Of a stretch of DNA of 5,112 bases, positions 1 to 5,112 are shown one piece after another. The stretch is taken from the NCBI GenBank assembly GCA_902796745.1, contig CADBQC010000055.1, positions 1 to 5,112 of the forward strand, written 5' to 3'. Source of the stretch: an uncultured Pseudomonadota bacterium (GTDB lineage Bacteria; Pseudomonadota; Alphaproteobacteria; RUG11792). Below the pieces are notes generated by a model. It had not been told where the DNA came from. It worked only from the letters and a program-made list of their open reading frames with translations, and did no database searches. A program made the position numbers and the translations under genes. How positions within the stretch are numbered: the first letter of the stretch is position 1; each line of letters starts with the position of its first letter.

Positions 1-20
1 ATTCATAATAATAATTCTAA

Positions 21-57
21 TTCTTAATATTTCTTAAAGATCATAATCAATTCTTGC
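21..57. promoter_or_regulatory. Helically phased TTCTT repeats, possible operator
   Basis: The heptamer TTCTTAA occurs at 21-27 and again at 31-37, exactly 10 bp apart. A degenerate copy, TTCTTGC, lies at 51-57, another 20 bp on, and overlaps the -35 element of the XRE promoter. One-turn spacing upstream of a gene for a DNA-binding protein would suit an autoregulatory site. The region is so AT-rich that chance repetition is quite possible. Confidence 0.2.
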
Positions 58-82
58 TTTTTTCTCAAAAATTGCTTATAAT
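54..82 (+). promoter_or_regulatory. Sigma-70/SigA-type promoter for the XRE gene
   Basis: A -35 box TTGCTT (54-59) is separated by 17 bp from a consensus -10 box TATAAT (77-82). A second, overlapping TATAAT lies at 82-87. The start codon at 111 leaves room for a short leader containing the ribosome binding site AAGGGGA (94-100). Confidence 0.7.
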
Positions 83-110
83 ATAATCGCCGAAAGGGGA
101 TTAGATAATT

Positions 111-356
111 ATGAGATTACGCAAACAAGAACGCGGTAACAAAAACATCATAGGTGCAAAAGTTGAAGAAATCCGCAAACAACAGGGAATGAAACAGAAA
201 GAGCTTCTGGCGCAGCTTCAGGTAAACGGGATTGACATGAACGCTTCCGCTCTGTCAAAACTCGAGGGCCAGGTACGCCTCGTCACTGATTACGAACTGG
301 CTGCGATCGCGAAAATTCTGGATGTCTCCGTAAATTCGCTTCTCGGAATCGAATAA
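111..356 (+). CDS. Small XRE/Cro-CI family helix-turn-helix regulator
   Basis: This 81-residue protein is almost entirely one helix-turn-helix domain of the XRE (lambda Cro/CI) class, so it should bind DNA, probably as a dimer, and act as a transcriptional regulator. Residues 13-25 form the first helix. MKQKELLAQLQ (about 27-37) is the second helix, and ASALSKLEG (about 45-53) is the recognition helix. The segment TDYELAAIAKILDVSVNSLLG (59-79) matches the family's usual helices 4 and 5. The loop between helices 2 and 3 is longer than in classic XRE proteins, a variant often seen in clostridial regulators. The ATG start is supported by AAGGGGA ten bases upstream and by a consensus promoter. 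The gene is monocistronic, closed by the terminator at 428-461. About half its bases are G or C, clearly more than in the genes downstream. Its target is unknown; control of the downstream transporter is possible but unsupported. Confidence 0.9.
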   Translation: MRLRKQERGNKNIIGAKVEEIRKQQGMKQKELLAQLQVNGIDMNASALSKLEGQVRLVTDYELAAIAKILDVSVNSLLGIE

Positions 357-415
357 TGCGAAAGTAGATTCCAAAGACGGAAGCAACAGACAGACGTGAA
401 AATCCCATATCTTCT

Positions 416-435
416 GCACCGCTGAGCACCGCTGA
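416..435 (+). repeat. Tandem 10-bp duplication of a terminator arm
   Basis: GCACCGCTGA is present twice in direct tandem, at 416-425 and 426-435. The second copy supplies the 5' arm of the terminator stem. The first copy could pair equally well with the same 3' arm (418-426 with 441-449), with a longer loop. Confidence 0.85.
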
Positions 436-461
436 GCTAGCTCAGCGGTTTTTTTCTTTTT
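428..461 (+). terminator. Rho-independent terminator after the XRE gene
   Basis: Positions 428-449 are a perfect 22-base palindrome (arms ACCGCTGAG and CTCAGCGGT around CTAG), followed by a T-rich tract, T7-C-T5 (449-461). This is a textbook intrinsic terminator about 70 bases after the XRE stop codon. It insulates the downstream region from the XRE promoter. Confidence 0.92.
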
Positions 462-500
462 ATCCGTTAAACAAAAAAAGCAGGTTGGGGCACCCTCCGT

Positions 501-779
501 ACTGTTAAAATTTATAGCAAATTGTCAAATGATATTGTTCGAGTTTTTGTCGAGGACAAAGGTAGAGGTATTGCAAAGGAAAACATTAAACTATTAACAG
601 AACCATTTTACCGTGAGGATAAATCTCGCTCAAGAAAATTTGGTGGTGCAGGTCTTGGATTATCCTTGTGCAAAGAGATTGCAACACTCCACGGTACAGA
701 GCTTTCTTTTGAAAGTGAAAAAGGTAATGGCACTACCGTTTCCTTTACTTTAAAAAAAGGCGGTGAAGAAGATGAATAA
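501..779 (+). pseudogene. Sensor histidine kinase remnant, C-terminal ATPase half only
   Basis: The reading frame encodes the end of an HATPase_c domain, the ATP-binding part of a two-component sensor kinase. Counting from the TTG at 522, the G1 box EDKGRGI is at residues 11-17, an F-box-like EPFYRED at 27-33, and the G2 box GGAGLGL at 41-47, then the closing strands GNGTTVSFTL. Everything upstream is absent: sensor region, phospho-acceptor His (DHp) domain and N box. The frame stays open back to 471, but kinase-like sequence seems to begin only near TVKIYS (501-518), which marks a probable deletion or recombination junction around position 500. No ribosome binding site precedes 522. Without the His domain it cannot signal. 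The stop overlaps the start of the next decayed gene (ATG at 772), typical of an operon order kinase then lipoprotein. Kinase identity is solid; that it is dead is very likely. Confidence 0.88.
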
Positions 780-1020
780 AGTAAAGAAAATAAGTGTGTT
801 TCTATTATTGTTAATTATGACTGTTATGAGAGCAAATTAGAGATTGATACAAGTAAGTATTTAAGTATTATTATTCCAATGAATCGGTACAGAAAAACGA
901 TATGAAAGAATATAATACCGAGTTTGGAATTTTACGAATCCCAACTGATATAAAAGAGAATTAGAAAAACAGCTTTATAATATACAATTTAGATACAGAT
1001 TGATGCAACTTACGATACAA
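772..1020 (+). pseudogene. Frameshifted small lipoprotein gene
   Basis: An ATG at 772 overlaps the kinase stop and opens MNKVKKISVFLLLLIMTVM, a basic start plus hydrophobic core typical of a signal peptide, but the frame ends at TAG 838-840 after 22 codons. Plausible protein continues by changing frame. The second frame (822-866) reads CYESKLEIDTSKY, starting with a Cys placed as a lipobox Cys would be. The third (866-961) reads YYYSNESVQKNDMKEYNTEF and on to IPTDIKE. The fourth (958-1020) reads ELEKQLYNIQFRYRLMQLTI. Each change steps the frame the same way, as one lost base (or two gained) would, and the third returns to the original frame. The result looks like a decayed lipoprotein once co-expressed with the kinase. 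I do not recognise its family. The reconstruction rests on protein-like composition and has not been tested by homology. Confidence 0.6.
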
Positions 1021-1060
1021 GCCTCCCGTATGATTTGGTTATAGATCATACGGGAGGTTT
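1019..1060 (+). terminator. Strong hairpin, possible terminator or attenuator
   Basis: CCTCCCGTATGAT (1022-1034) and ATCATACGGGAGG (1045-1057) are perfect 13-base inverted arms around a 10-base loop. A G-T and two A-T pairs extend the stem to 16 bp (1019-1034 with 1045-1060). The following tract TTTAATTTAT is only moderately T-rich, so termination may be partial. It separates the decayed genes from the transporter operon. Its 3' arm contains GGGAGG, which would serve as a ribosome binding site for the ATG at 1066, so folding would also hide that site. Confidence 0.6.
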
Positions 1061-1065
1061 AATTT

Positions 1066-1098
1066 ATGGAAAAATTACGATTCTATATCAAAACATAA
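1066..1098 (+). other. 10-codon mini-ORF with strong ribosome binding site
   Basis: GGGAGG (1052-1057) sits eight bases before an ATG at 1066 that opens MEKLRFYIKT and then stops at TAA 1096-1098. The signal is stronger than that of the lipoprotein gene downstream. It could be a leader peptide linked to the hairpin at 1019-1060, or the cut-off start of a deleted gene whose ribosome binding site survived. Translation is unproven. Confidence 0.3.
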
Positions 1099-1145
1099 TA
1101 TTAAATCTCAAGATATTAAGTGTAAAAAGAAAGGTAAAGTATGTT

Positions 1146-2351
1146 ATGAGATATTATATAAAAAAAATAATTAGCGTATGTATGTTGGTTATATTAGTAT
1201 CAGCTATGATGACCGGTTGTTTTCCCACTACAGAAAATAAGCCCAATTCCAATTCTTCTTTCTCCGAAAACAGCTCATCAGAGGTAAATAATCAGAATGA
1301 TGCAAGCAAATTCCCAACGTACATTGAGGATACGGATATTGAAAAACTTACAATTAAAGCCAATGTAAATATCCCTGCTGATTTTGATATTAATCAAAAA
1401 GTGTCAATAGCTTCAGCAAAACCGCTGAATTGGGACAAAGAAACCATTGTTTCGGGAATTTCAAATGGACGTCAGGTTGTAGATGAATTTTCAGGAGAAA
1501 ATACCGGACCTAATGACCTTTTTTACTCCTACACTTTTGATGACGATTCCAATTTAACATTCTATTTAGGTTTAGGTAGTGTATCCTATTACACAGAAAT
1601 GGAAACTGAATATCAATATGCTTATTATTTTGATAACTATGAAAACTTTAAATATGAAGATACGCTAAAGAAGATGTTCAGTGATGAAAATATAGATGGA
1701 ATTGAAAAAAGTAACGCTGTAAACAATGCAAATCAGGTTATATCCTTGCTTGAGATTGATGATATTCTTGGAGAGCCACAAATCTATTCAATGGATGCAG
1801 CTTCTGTAAATTTCCTTCAAGATGAGTATGACGCAAGAGATAAATATGGTAATAAAGTCAATAAATGGAGTGATGAACAAGAAGCATATCTCTTGATATA
1901 TCCGGTTCTTTATCAAAATATTCCTTCGTTATGTATGAATGCTAATGGTGAAAATGAATTGATCTCATCCTCAAAGGTCTATTTTGTTTACGGTAAAAAA
2001 GGGTTGATTACATTTAATGTATCCGGCATTTTTGATGTAAAATGCACGGTTCAAGATTCGTATACCTATTCTCCATTAGATGCTATTCAAAGCGTTAAAG
2101 ATTCTTTTGAAAATCTTATTATGGATACAGAGATTGAAATTTCACTGATTAAGCTTGCCTATATAACAAGATATGATTTTGACAATATCACAGAGTGGCA
2201 AATTGAACCAGTTTGGTTTATTGAAGGAAAATATGTAAATGCAGCCTCTGATAGTGTGGATGGAAAAGATAATTTAGTAGACCAAAATTATACCAAAATA
2301 ATTAGTGCTGTGAACGGCGAAACTGTCCCTTTGGTTTCCATTGGAGGATAG
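1146..2351 (+). CDS. Putative surface lipoprotein of unknown family
   Basis: This 401-residue protein starts with a lipoprotein signal peptide: basic YIKK, a hydrophobic core to about residue 21, and the lipobox MTGC with Cys at 25. It should be lipidated and held on the outer face of the membrane. Residues 26-55 are a Ser/Asn/Glu-rich, probably flexible linker. The rest is an acidic, Tyr/Asp-rich soluble domain without a recognised catalytic motif. The last 51 residues (WQIEPVWFIEGKY, then KIISAVNGETVPL) resemble the closing beta hairpin of PepSY- or YycH-like and DUF6034-type clostridial lipoproteins, a weak resemblance from memory. The frame is open from TTG at 1035, but that start lies in the loop of the hairpin at 1019-1060 and lacks a ribosome binding site. 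ATG 1146 follows AGAAAGG (1128-1134) and puts the signal peptide at the N terminus. It is the first gene of the transporter operon, so a substrate-capturing or sensing partner is a reasonable inference. No convincing promoter was found just upstream. Confidence 0.85.
   Translation: MRYYIKKIISVCMLVILVSAMMTGCFPTTENKPNSNSSFSENSSSEVNNQNDASKFPTYIEDTDIEKLTIKANVNIPADFDINQKVSIASAKPLNWDKETIVSGISNGRQVVDEFSGENTGPNDLFYSYTFDDDSNLTFYLGLGSVSYYTEMETEYQYAYYFDNYENFKYEDTLKKMFSDENIDGIEKSNAVNNANQVISLLEIDDILGEPQIYSMDAASVNFLQDEYDARDKYGNKVNKWSDEQEAYLLIYPVLYQNIPSLCMNANGENELISSSKVYFVYGKKGLITFNVSGIFDVKCTVQDSYTYSPLDAIQSVKDSFENLIMDTEIEISLIKLAYITRYDFDNITEWQIEPVWFIEGKYVNAASDSVDGKDNLVDQNYTKIISAVNGETVPLVSIGG
2343..2347 (+). 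promoter_or_regulatory. Ribosome binding site that fixes the first permease start
   Basis: GGAGG lies inside the last codons of the lipoprotein gene (ATT GGA GGA TAG), eleven bases before ATG 2359. It rules out the in-frame TTG at 2341, which overlaps this site, and suggests translational coupling between the two genes. Confidence 0.8.
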
Positions 2352-2358
2352 TAGTCTT

Positions 2359-3114
2359 ATGAAGAGCTTATTTATATCAAACCTAAAAAGGGCTTTTATA
2401 TCAAAATGGTATATCACTTCAATTATTGCCACAGTAATAATGTGTTATGTCAGTTCTCGTGAATATATCAGTGACGGTACAAACTCAGTTTATATCATTG
2501 ATTTGATGATTCATTTGGGAATGTTCAAAAAAGTAATGGTTTTCTTTGCAGCTATCCCTTTTGTTACGGTCTATTGTCAAGATTACAATTCGGGTTATAT
2601 AAAATCGCTTATTGTGCGTAGTAGTGAAAGGAATTATGCTTGGTCAAATATAATTGTATGTTCACTTTCCGGATTTACTGCGGTCTTTGTGGGAATGGTT
2701 GCTTACTTTGGTATTGTTTCGTTTTTCTGTCCTCCGCAAGCATACGAAACCTCAGGTGTTTATAGCGATATAGCGTTAAACAGTCCTATCTTATATGTAT
2801 TACTAATTGTCGGTGTATTTTCACTATATGCCACAATGTGGACGATAGTAGGGCTAACCTTATCATCAATCCTTCCGGATAACTATGTTGCATTGGGTTC
2901 GCCATTGATTTTTGGTTATATTTTAGAAGAAATGACACTTGGTTTACCGTCGTACTTAAATTTATACAATTTGAGTCATAGCTTTGCCGTGTTTGATAAA
3001 TCTCCTTTTTTGAATTGCTTTTATACAATGGGCGTATTTATTTTAATAATGGCAATATCAGGATGTACTTTTTCACATTTTGTAAAACGGAGGAGTAGAA
3101 ATGAAATGGTTTAA
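2359..3114 (+). CDS. ABC-2-type transporter permease, first subunit
   Basis: This is a 251-residue integral membrane protein with about six hydrophobic segments: roughly 15-31, 56-73, 96-124, 143-170, 176-189 and 220-241. It ends in a basic tail, VKRRSRNE. After the second segment, the stretch YCQDYNSGYIKSLIVRSSER (72-91) fits the cytoplasmic loop of bacitracin- and lantibiotic-type permeases, where an acidic residue, a Gly, a basic R-x-x-R region and an aromatic recur. It should pair with the next permease to form the membrane channel, powered by the ATPase at 3960-4607. Length and topology match LanE/LanG and BcrB-like subunits (about 200-260 residues). An in-frame TTG at 2341 would add six residues, but the GGAGG at 2343-2347 points to ATG 2359. 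It starts seven bases after the lipoprotein stop and overlaps the next gene by 14 bases. The family role is fairly secure; the substrate is not known. Confidence 0.85.
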   Translation: MKSLFISNLKRAFISKWYITSIIATVIMCYVSSREYISDGTNSVYIIDLMIHLGMFKKVMVFFAAIPFVTVYCQDYNSGYIKSLIVRSSERNYAWSNIIVCSLSGFTAVFVGMVAYFGIVSFFCPPQAYETSGVYSDIALNSPILYVLLIVGVFSLYATMWTIVGLTLSSILPDNYVALGSPLIFGYILEEMTLGLPSYLNLYNLSHSFAVFDKSPFLNCFYTMGVFILIMAISGCTFSHFVKRRSRNEMV

Positions 3115-3946
3115 ATCTATTATTTCCATAGTATTGCAGAATTTTAGAAAATTGAAATACGACTATCGAATATGGGTAGCTCTAATTATTGTGTTAATCA
3201 TCATTCATTCTCTTACAAAAAGGCTTTCTGATATTTGTATTTACACAGGTGTAAAATCATCGCCGTGGATATTCCCATTTTTATATATGCAGTATTACAA
3301 CAAAATGCTGTTCTTCTTCCCTTTGATTTTGATTTTCAGTAATGCTCCTTTTATTGATAAAAACCAACTCTATGTATTAATTAGATCGGGTAGGAATAAA
3401 TGGTGCTTCTGTCAAATGCTATATATTATCGTTGCATCTGCTCTGTACTTTGCCTTTATTATGGCGTTTTCTATTGTATTAAATTTAGACTGTATAGAGT
3501 TCACAGGAGAATGGGGTAAAATTCTGAATACACTTGCCAATACAACTATGGGAACTAAATTTCAGTTAGGATTTAGTCCCGAAAAAGATGTTATTAATAT
3601 GTTTTCCCCTGTTAGTGCGATGTGGTTCACCTTTTTACATTCTTGGATTTCAGGTATTGTTCTTGGCTTTGTAGTGTTCTTATTTAATATGAAGATTAAG
3701 GGTGGCGGAACTTTTTTGGCGTCAATTATGCTTGTGTTCAGTGCTGTGGCAGCAAAGCAAACCTCACTTGTTATGATTTCTCCAATATCTTGGAGCACCT
3801 TAAACTATATACAATTAAAATATAATGACGGACTTCCGAGCTACGGTTATATAACAGCTTTCTATACGATAATGCTTTTTGTGTTATTTGTTATAATTAT
3901 GTACTCTACAAAAAGATACAATTTTGATAGAGAACTGAAGATGTAG
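3101..3946 (+). CDS. ABC-2-type transporter permease, second subunit
   Basis: This 281-residue membrane protein has about six hydrophobic segments, near 24-38, 69-84, 103-127, 173-196, 203-219 and 250-269. A longer, partly polar external loop (128-172) separates segments 3 and 4. The loop after segment 2, PFIDKNQLYVLIRSGRNKW (83-101), carries the same acidic, then Y-x-L-I-R-S-G-R layout as the first permease and as other ABC-2 subunits of peptide-antibiotic transporters, so the two are probably distant paralogues forming a heterodimer. ATG 3101 is supported by GGAGGAG (3089-3095) five bases upstream. The gene overlaps the end of the first permease by 14 bases in another frame, a sign of coupled translation. 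It ends 13 bases before the ATPase start. Identification rests on topology, loop motif and context. Confidence 0.83.
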   Translation: MKWFKSIISIVLQNFRKLKYDYRIWVALIIVLIIIHSLTKRLSDICIYTGVKSSPWIFPFLYMQYYNKMLFFFPLILIFSNAPFIDKNQLYVLIRSGRNKWCFCQMLYIIVASALYFAFIMAFSIVLNLDCIEFTGEWGKILNTLANTTMGTKFQLGFSPEKDVINMFSPVSAMWFTFLHSWISGIVLGFVVFLFNMKIKGGGTFLASIMLVFSAVAAKQTSLVMISPISWSTLNYIQLKYNDGLPSYGYITAFYTIMLFVLFVIIMYSTKRYNFDRELKM

Positions 3947-3959
3947 TTGAGGTGTAATT

Positions 3960-4607
3960 ATGTGTGTGGCAATAAAAATTGAAAATGTCAGTAAATCATT
4001 TGGAGACACCATCGTTCTTTCAAATATAAATATTGAGTTTGAAAAAGGAAAGGTTCACGGATTAATAGGAAGAAATGGTAGTGGCAAAACTATGTTAATG
4101 AAATGCATATGCGGTTTTGTCCCTGTATCATCCGGACAGATTATAATAAACAGTCAAACACTAAAGAAAGATTTTGATATGCCGAAAAATGTTGGAATCA
4201 TTATTGAAACGCCAGGATTTTTACCTTCATATAACGCATATAAAAATCTGAAATTCTTAGCCGATATTCAAGGAAAAATATCAAAGCAAGAAATCTATGA
4301 TTCAATAAGAAAAGTAGGACTTGATCCCAAAAGTCGAAAAGCCGTTGGGAAATATTCATTGGGGATGCGCCAGCGTCTTGGACTCGCTCAAGCTATTATG
4401 GAAAACCCTGATATTCTTATCCTTGATGAGCCTATGAACGGTTTAGATAAAGATGGTGTTGCAGATATGCGAAATTATTTGCTCGACTTAAAAGCGAGTG
4501 GCAAAACAATTTTGATAGCTTCACATTCAGCAGAAGATATTGATGTTTTGTGTGACACGGTTCACGAGATGGATAAAGGTGTACTTACTACCATAAGGTC
4601 ATTATAA
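3960..4607 (+). CDS. ABC transporter ATPase, BcrA/LanF-like with E-loop
   Basis: This 215-residue cytoplasmic ATP-binding subunit has every ABC motif in order. Walker A is GRNGSGKT (37-44), the signature is YSLGMRQR (132-139), Walker B is DILILDEP (151-158) with catalytic Glu 157, the D-loop is NGLDKDG (160-166), and the H-loop His is 189 in IASHS. The Q-loop position holds Glu 83 in IIIETPGFLPSYNAYKNL. This E-for-Q change is the E-loop known from lantibiotic-immunity LanF proteins and is common in bacitracin-type BcrA ATPases. The family exports peptide antibiotics or removes them from the membrane. The protein lacks the C-terminal extension of BcrA (about 300 residues) and ends soon after the usual DKG-x-L strand, so it is short but complete. 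ATG 3960 follows GAGGTG (3949-3954) by five bases. It is the last gene of the operon, 13 bases after the second permease, and should drive the two permeases. The substrate is inferred only as hydrophobic or peptide-like. Confidence 0.93.
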   Translation: MCVAIKIENVSKSFGDTIVLSNINIEFEKGKVHGLIGRNGSGKTMLMKCICGFVPVSSGQIIINSQTLKKDFDMPKNVGIIIETPGFLPSYNAYKNLKFLADIQGKISKQEIYDSIRKVGLDPKSRKAVGKYSLGMRQRLGLAQAIMENPDILILDEPMNGLDKDGVADMRNYLLDLKASGKTILIASHSAEDIDVLCDTVHEMDKGVLTTIRSL

Positions 4608-4860
4608 AAGCAACATTTTATACAACAAAGATGTAGATTATTCTGATAACAACATACAATAAATATAAATCAAAAGTCGAAATAGGGCTCGAATGGATTT
4701 CGGTGTTAAGTGGGCAAAGGCGTAAAGTGTTTACCCGAAGATAAGGTACCGTATGACTGCCATCTCGTTTATAGTCCTGGGATTTGAGTTTTCTAACCAT
4801 AGACTATGCTACATCCTCTATAACAATAATTGATCACTGCAATTCAACCATACTGGCTGA
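4608..4860. other. Intergenic stretch without a supported gene
   Basis: No frame on either strand has both a ribosome binding site and protein-like composition. Minor structures are TATAAAA/TTTTATA (4603-4609 and 4616-4622), an AT-only stem spanning the ATPase stop and too weak to terminate; CGAAAT/ATTTCG (4678-4683 and 4697-4702); and GTAAA/TTTAC (4722-4726 and 4730-4734). From about 4676 the base composition rises toward that of the right flank, so the edge of the AT-rich operon block may be near there. No clear terminator for the transporter operon was found. Confidence 0.5.
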
Positions 4861-4864
4861 TTAC

Positions 4865-4906
4865 AAAAGCGCAAGGGAGGCGACTTCCTTACGAAGTGCC
4901 TCCCTT
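4865..4906 (-). terminator. Rho-independent terminator for the right-edge gene
   Basis: AAGGGAGGC (4873-4881) pairs with GCCTCCCTT (4898-4906). After a one-base bulge, ACTTC (4883-4887) pairs with GAAGT (4893-4897) around a five-base loop, giving 14 pairs in all. On the minus strand a TTTT run (4868-4865) follows four bases after the stem. The hairpin lies about 45 bases past the stop codon of the minus-strand gene. On the plus strand the T-rich tract begins several bases after the stem, so termination of the transporter operon from the other side is possible but weaker. Confidence 0.75.
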
Positions 4907-4951
4907 CTCCCTGCTCTTTTCTTTATCTGTAGGTTTTCCTTAGCGGAAGTA

Positions 4952-5112
4952 TTACTGAAGATTCTTTTCAATAATTACCTTCGCCCAGTCGATTGCCTTC
5001 TGGATATCTTCAGGAGCAACCTTTTTTGAGAATAGTCCGCCGGTAGCTTTGATGCCGTATTTTCCCGCAACATGAATTCCTTTTCCTTCGAGAGTCTTAG
5101 AAATATTCTCCA
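4952..5112 (-). CDS. C-terminal end of a possible flavodoxin-like protein
   Basis: The last 52 codons of a gene enter from the right edge and stop at TAA (4954-4952 on the minus strand). The residues begin ENISKTLEGKGIHVAGKYG and end with a PEDIQKAIDWAKVII helix. The layout, a strand, a GLFSKK loop, then P-E-D-hydrophobic-x-x-A-x-x-W/F-A in a final helix, is what the C-terminal end of short-chain flavodoxin-domain proteins looks like (electron-carrying, FMN-binding). The FMN-binding loops would lie outside the window, so this is a suggestion from pattern only. That it is a real gene is supported by the clean frame, the base composition (about 40% G+C here) and the terminator just past its stop. 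It converges with the transporter operon. Confidence 0.7.
   Translation of the reverse strand, partial: ENISKTLEGKGIHVAGKYGIKATGGLFSKKVAPEDIQKAIDWAKVIIEKNLQ

Noticed and set aside
1075..1101. Promoter for the transporter operon (TTACGA, 15 bp, TAATAT)
   Set aside because: The -35 is poor and the spacer too short; similar matches occur by chance all over AT-rich DNA.
1035..1145. N-terminal extension of the lipoprotein from TTG 1035
   Set aside because: The start lies in the loop of the hairpin with no ribosome binding site, and it would bury the signal peptide 37 residues inside the protein.
2341..2358. TTG start for the first permease
   Set aside because: It overlaps the GGAGG site, which is correctly spaced for ATG 2359.
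2786..3028. 80-codon minus-strand frame
   Set aside because: It lies wholly inside the first permease gene, with no ribosome binding site and a composition expected of antisense reading.
3562..3798. 78-codon minus-strand frame
   Set aside because: It lies inside the second permease gene; a shadow of a real coding frame.
462..4700. Mobile-element ends or att repeats around the AT-rich block
   Set aside because: No matching direct or inverted repeats were found by eye between 462-520 and 4600-4700, and no recombinase or transposase frame is present.
4681..4703. tRNA T-arm or tmRNA-like start (GGGCTCGAATGG)
   Set aside because: No complementary arm, acceptor stem or other cloverleaf parts can be found nearby.
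4618..4800. 60-codon minus-strand frame
   Set aside because: No ribosome binding site, no recognisable domain, and composition that changes abruptly along its length.
4784..5029. 81-codon plus-strand frame
   Set aside because: It runs through the terminator hairpin and is antisense to the right-edge gene; no ribosome binding site.

Overview
The window looks like low-G+C Gram-positive (Firmicutes, probably Clostridia) DNA. The signs are strong GGAGG-type ribosome binding sites, AT-rich genes, a lipoprotein signal with an M-T-G-C lipobox, and a histidine-kinase remnant of a type common in gut clostridia. This placement is inferred from style and was not checked against any database.

Layout. 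(1) Positions 1-461 hold a self-contained unit: a good sigma-70-type promoter, a small XRE-family DNA-binding protein (111-356) and a strong intrinsic terminator. Its coding part is about half G+C by hand count. (2) Positions ~480-1060 are a graveyard. A histidine kinase reduced to its C-terminal ATP-binding half (about 501-779) overlaps the start of a second decayed gene (772-1020), apparently a small lipoprotein broken by frameshifts. A 13-bp perfect hairpin follows, and its 3' arm carries a strong Shine-Dalgarno sequence for a 10-codon mini-ORF. (3) Positions 1146-4607 are one tightly packed operon of about one-third G+C: an unrecognised 401-residue lipoprotein, two ABC-2-type permeases with about six membrane segments each, and a short ABC ATPase. 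The ATPase has Glu in place of the Q-loop Gln, as in BcrA/LanF-type peptide-antibiotic transporters. (4) Positions 4608-4951 hold no convincing gene. They end in a strong hairpin terminator serving a minus-strand gene whose last 52 codons enter from the right edge (4952-5112); it may be a flavodoxin-like protein.

How it may work. The two permeases and the ATPase should form one membrane complex that exports, or clears from the membrane, a hydrophobic or peptide substrate, with the lipoprotein as an extracytoplasmic partner. Such modules are often controlled by an adjacent two-component system and used for self-immunity or antimicrobial-peptide resistance. Here the kinase is a fragment and no response regulator, peptide precursor or modification enzyme is visible. 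The operon is therefore either regulated from elsewhere or is an orphaned resistance module. The AT-rich block between two flanks of higher G+C suggests acquisition by transfer followed by partial decay, but no integrase, IS or att repeat was seen.
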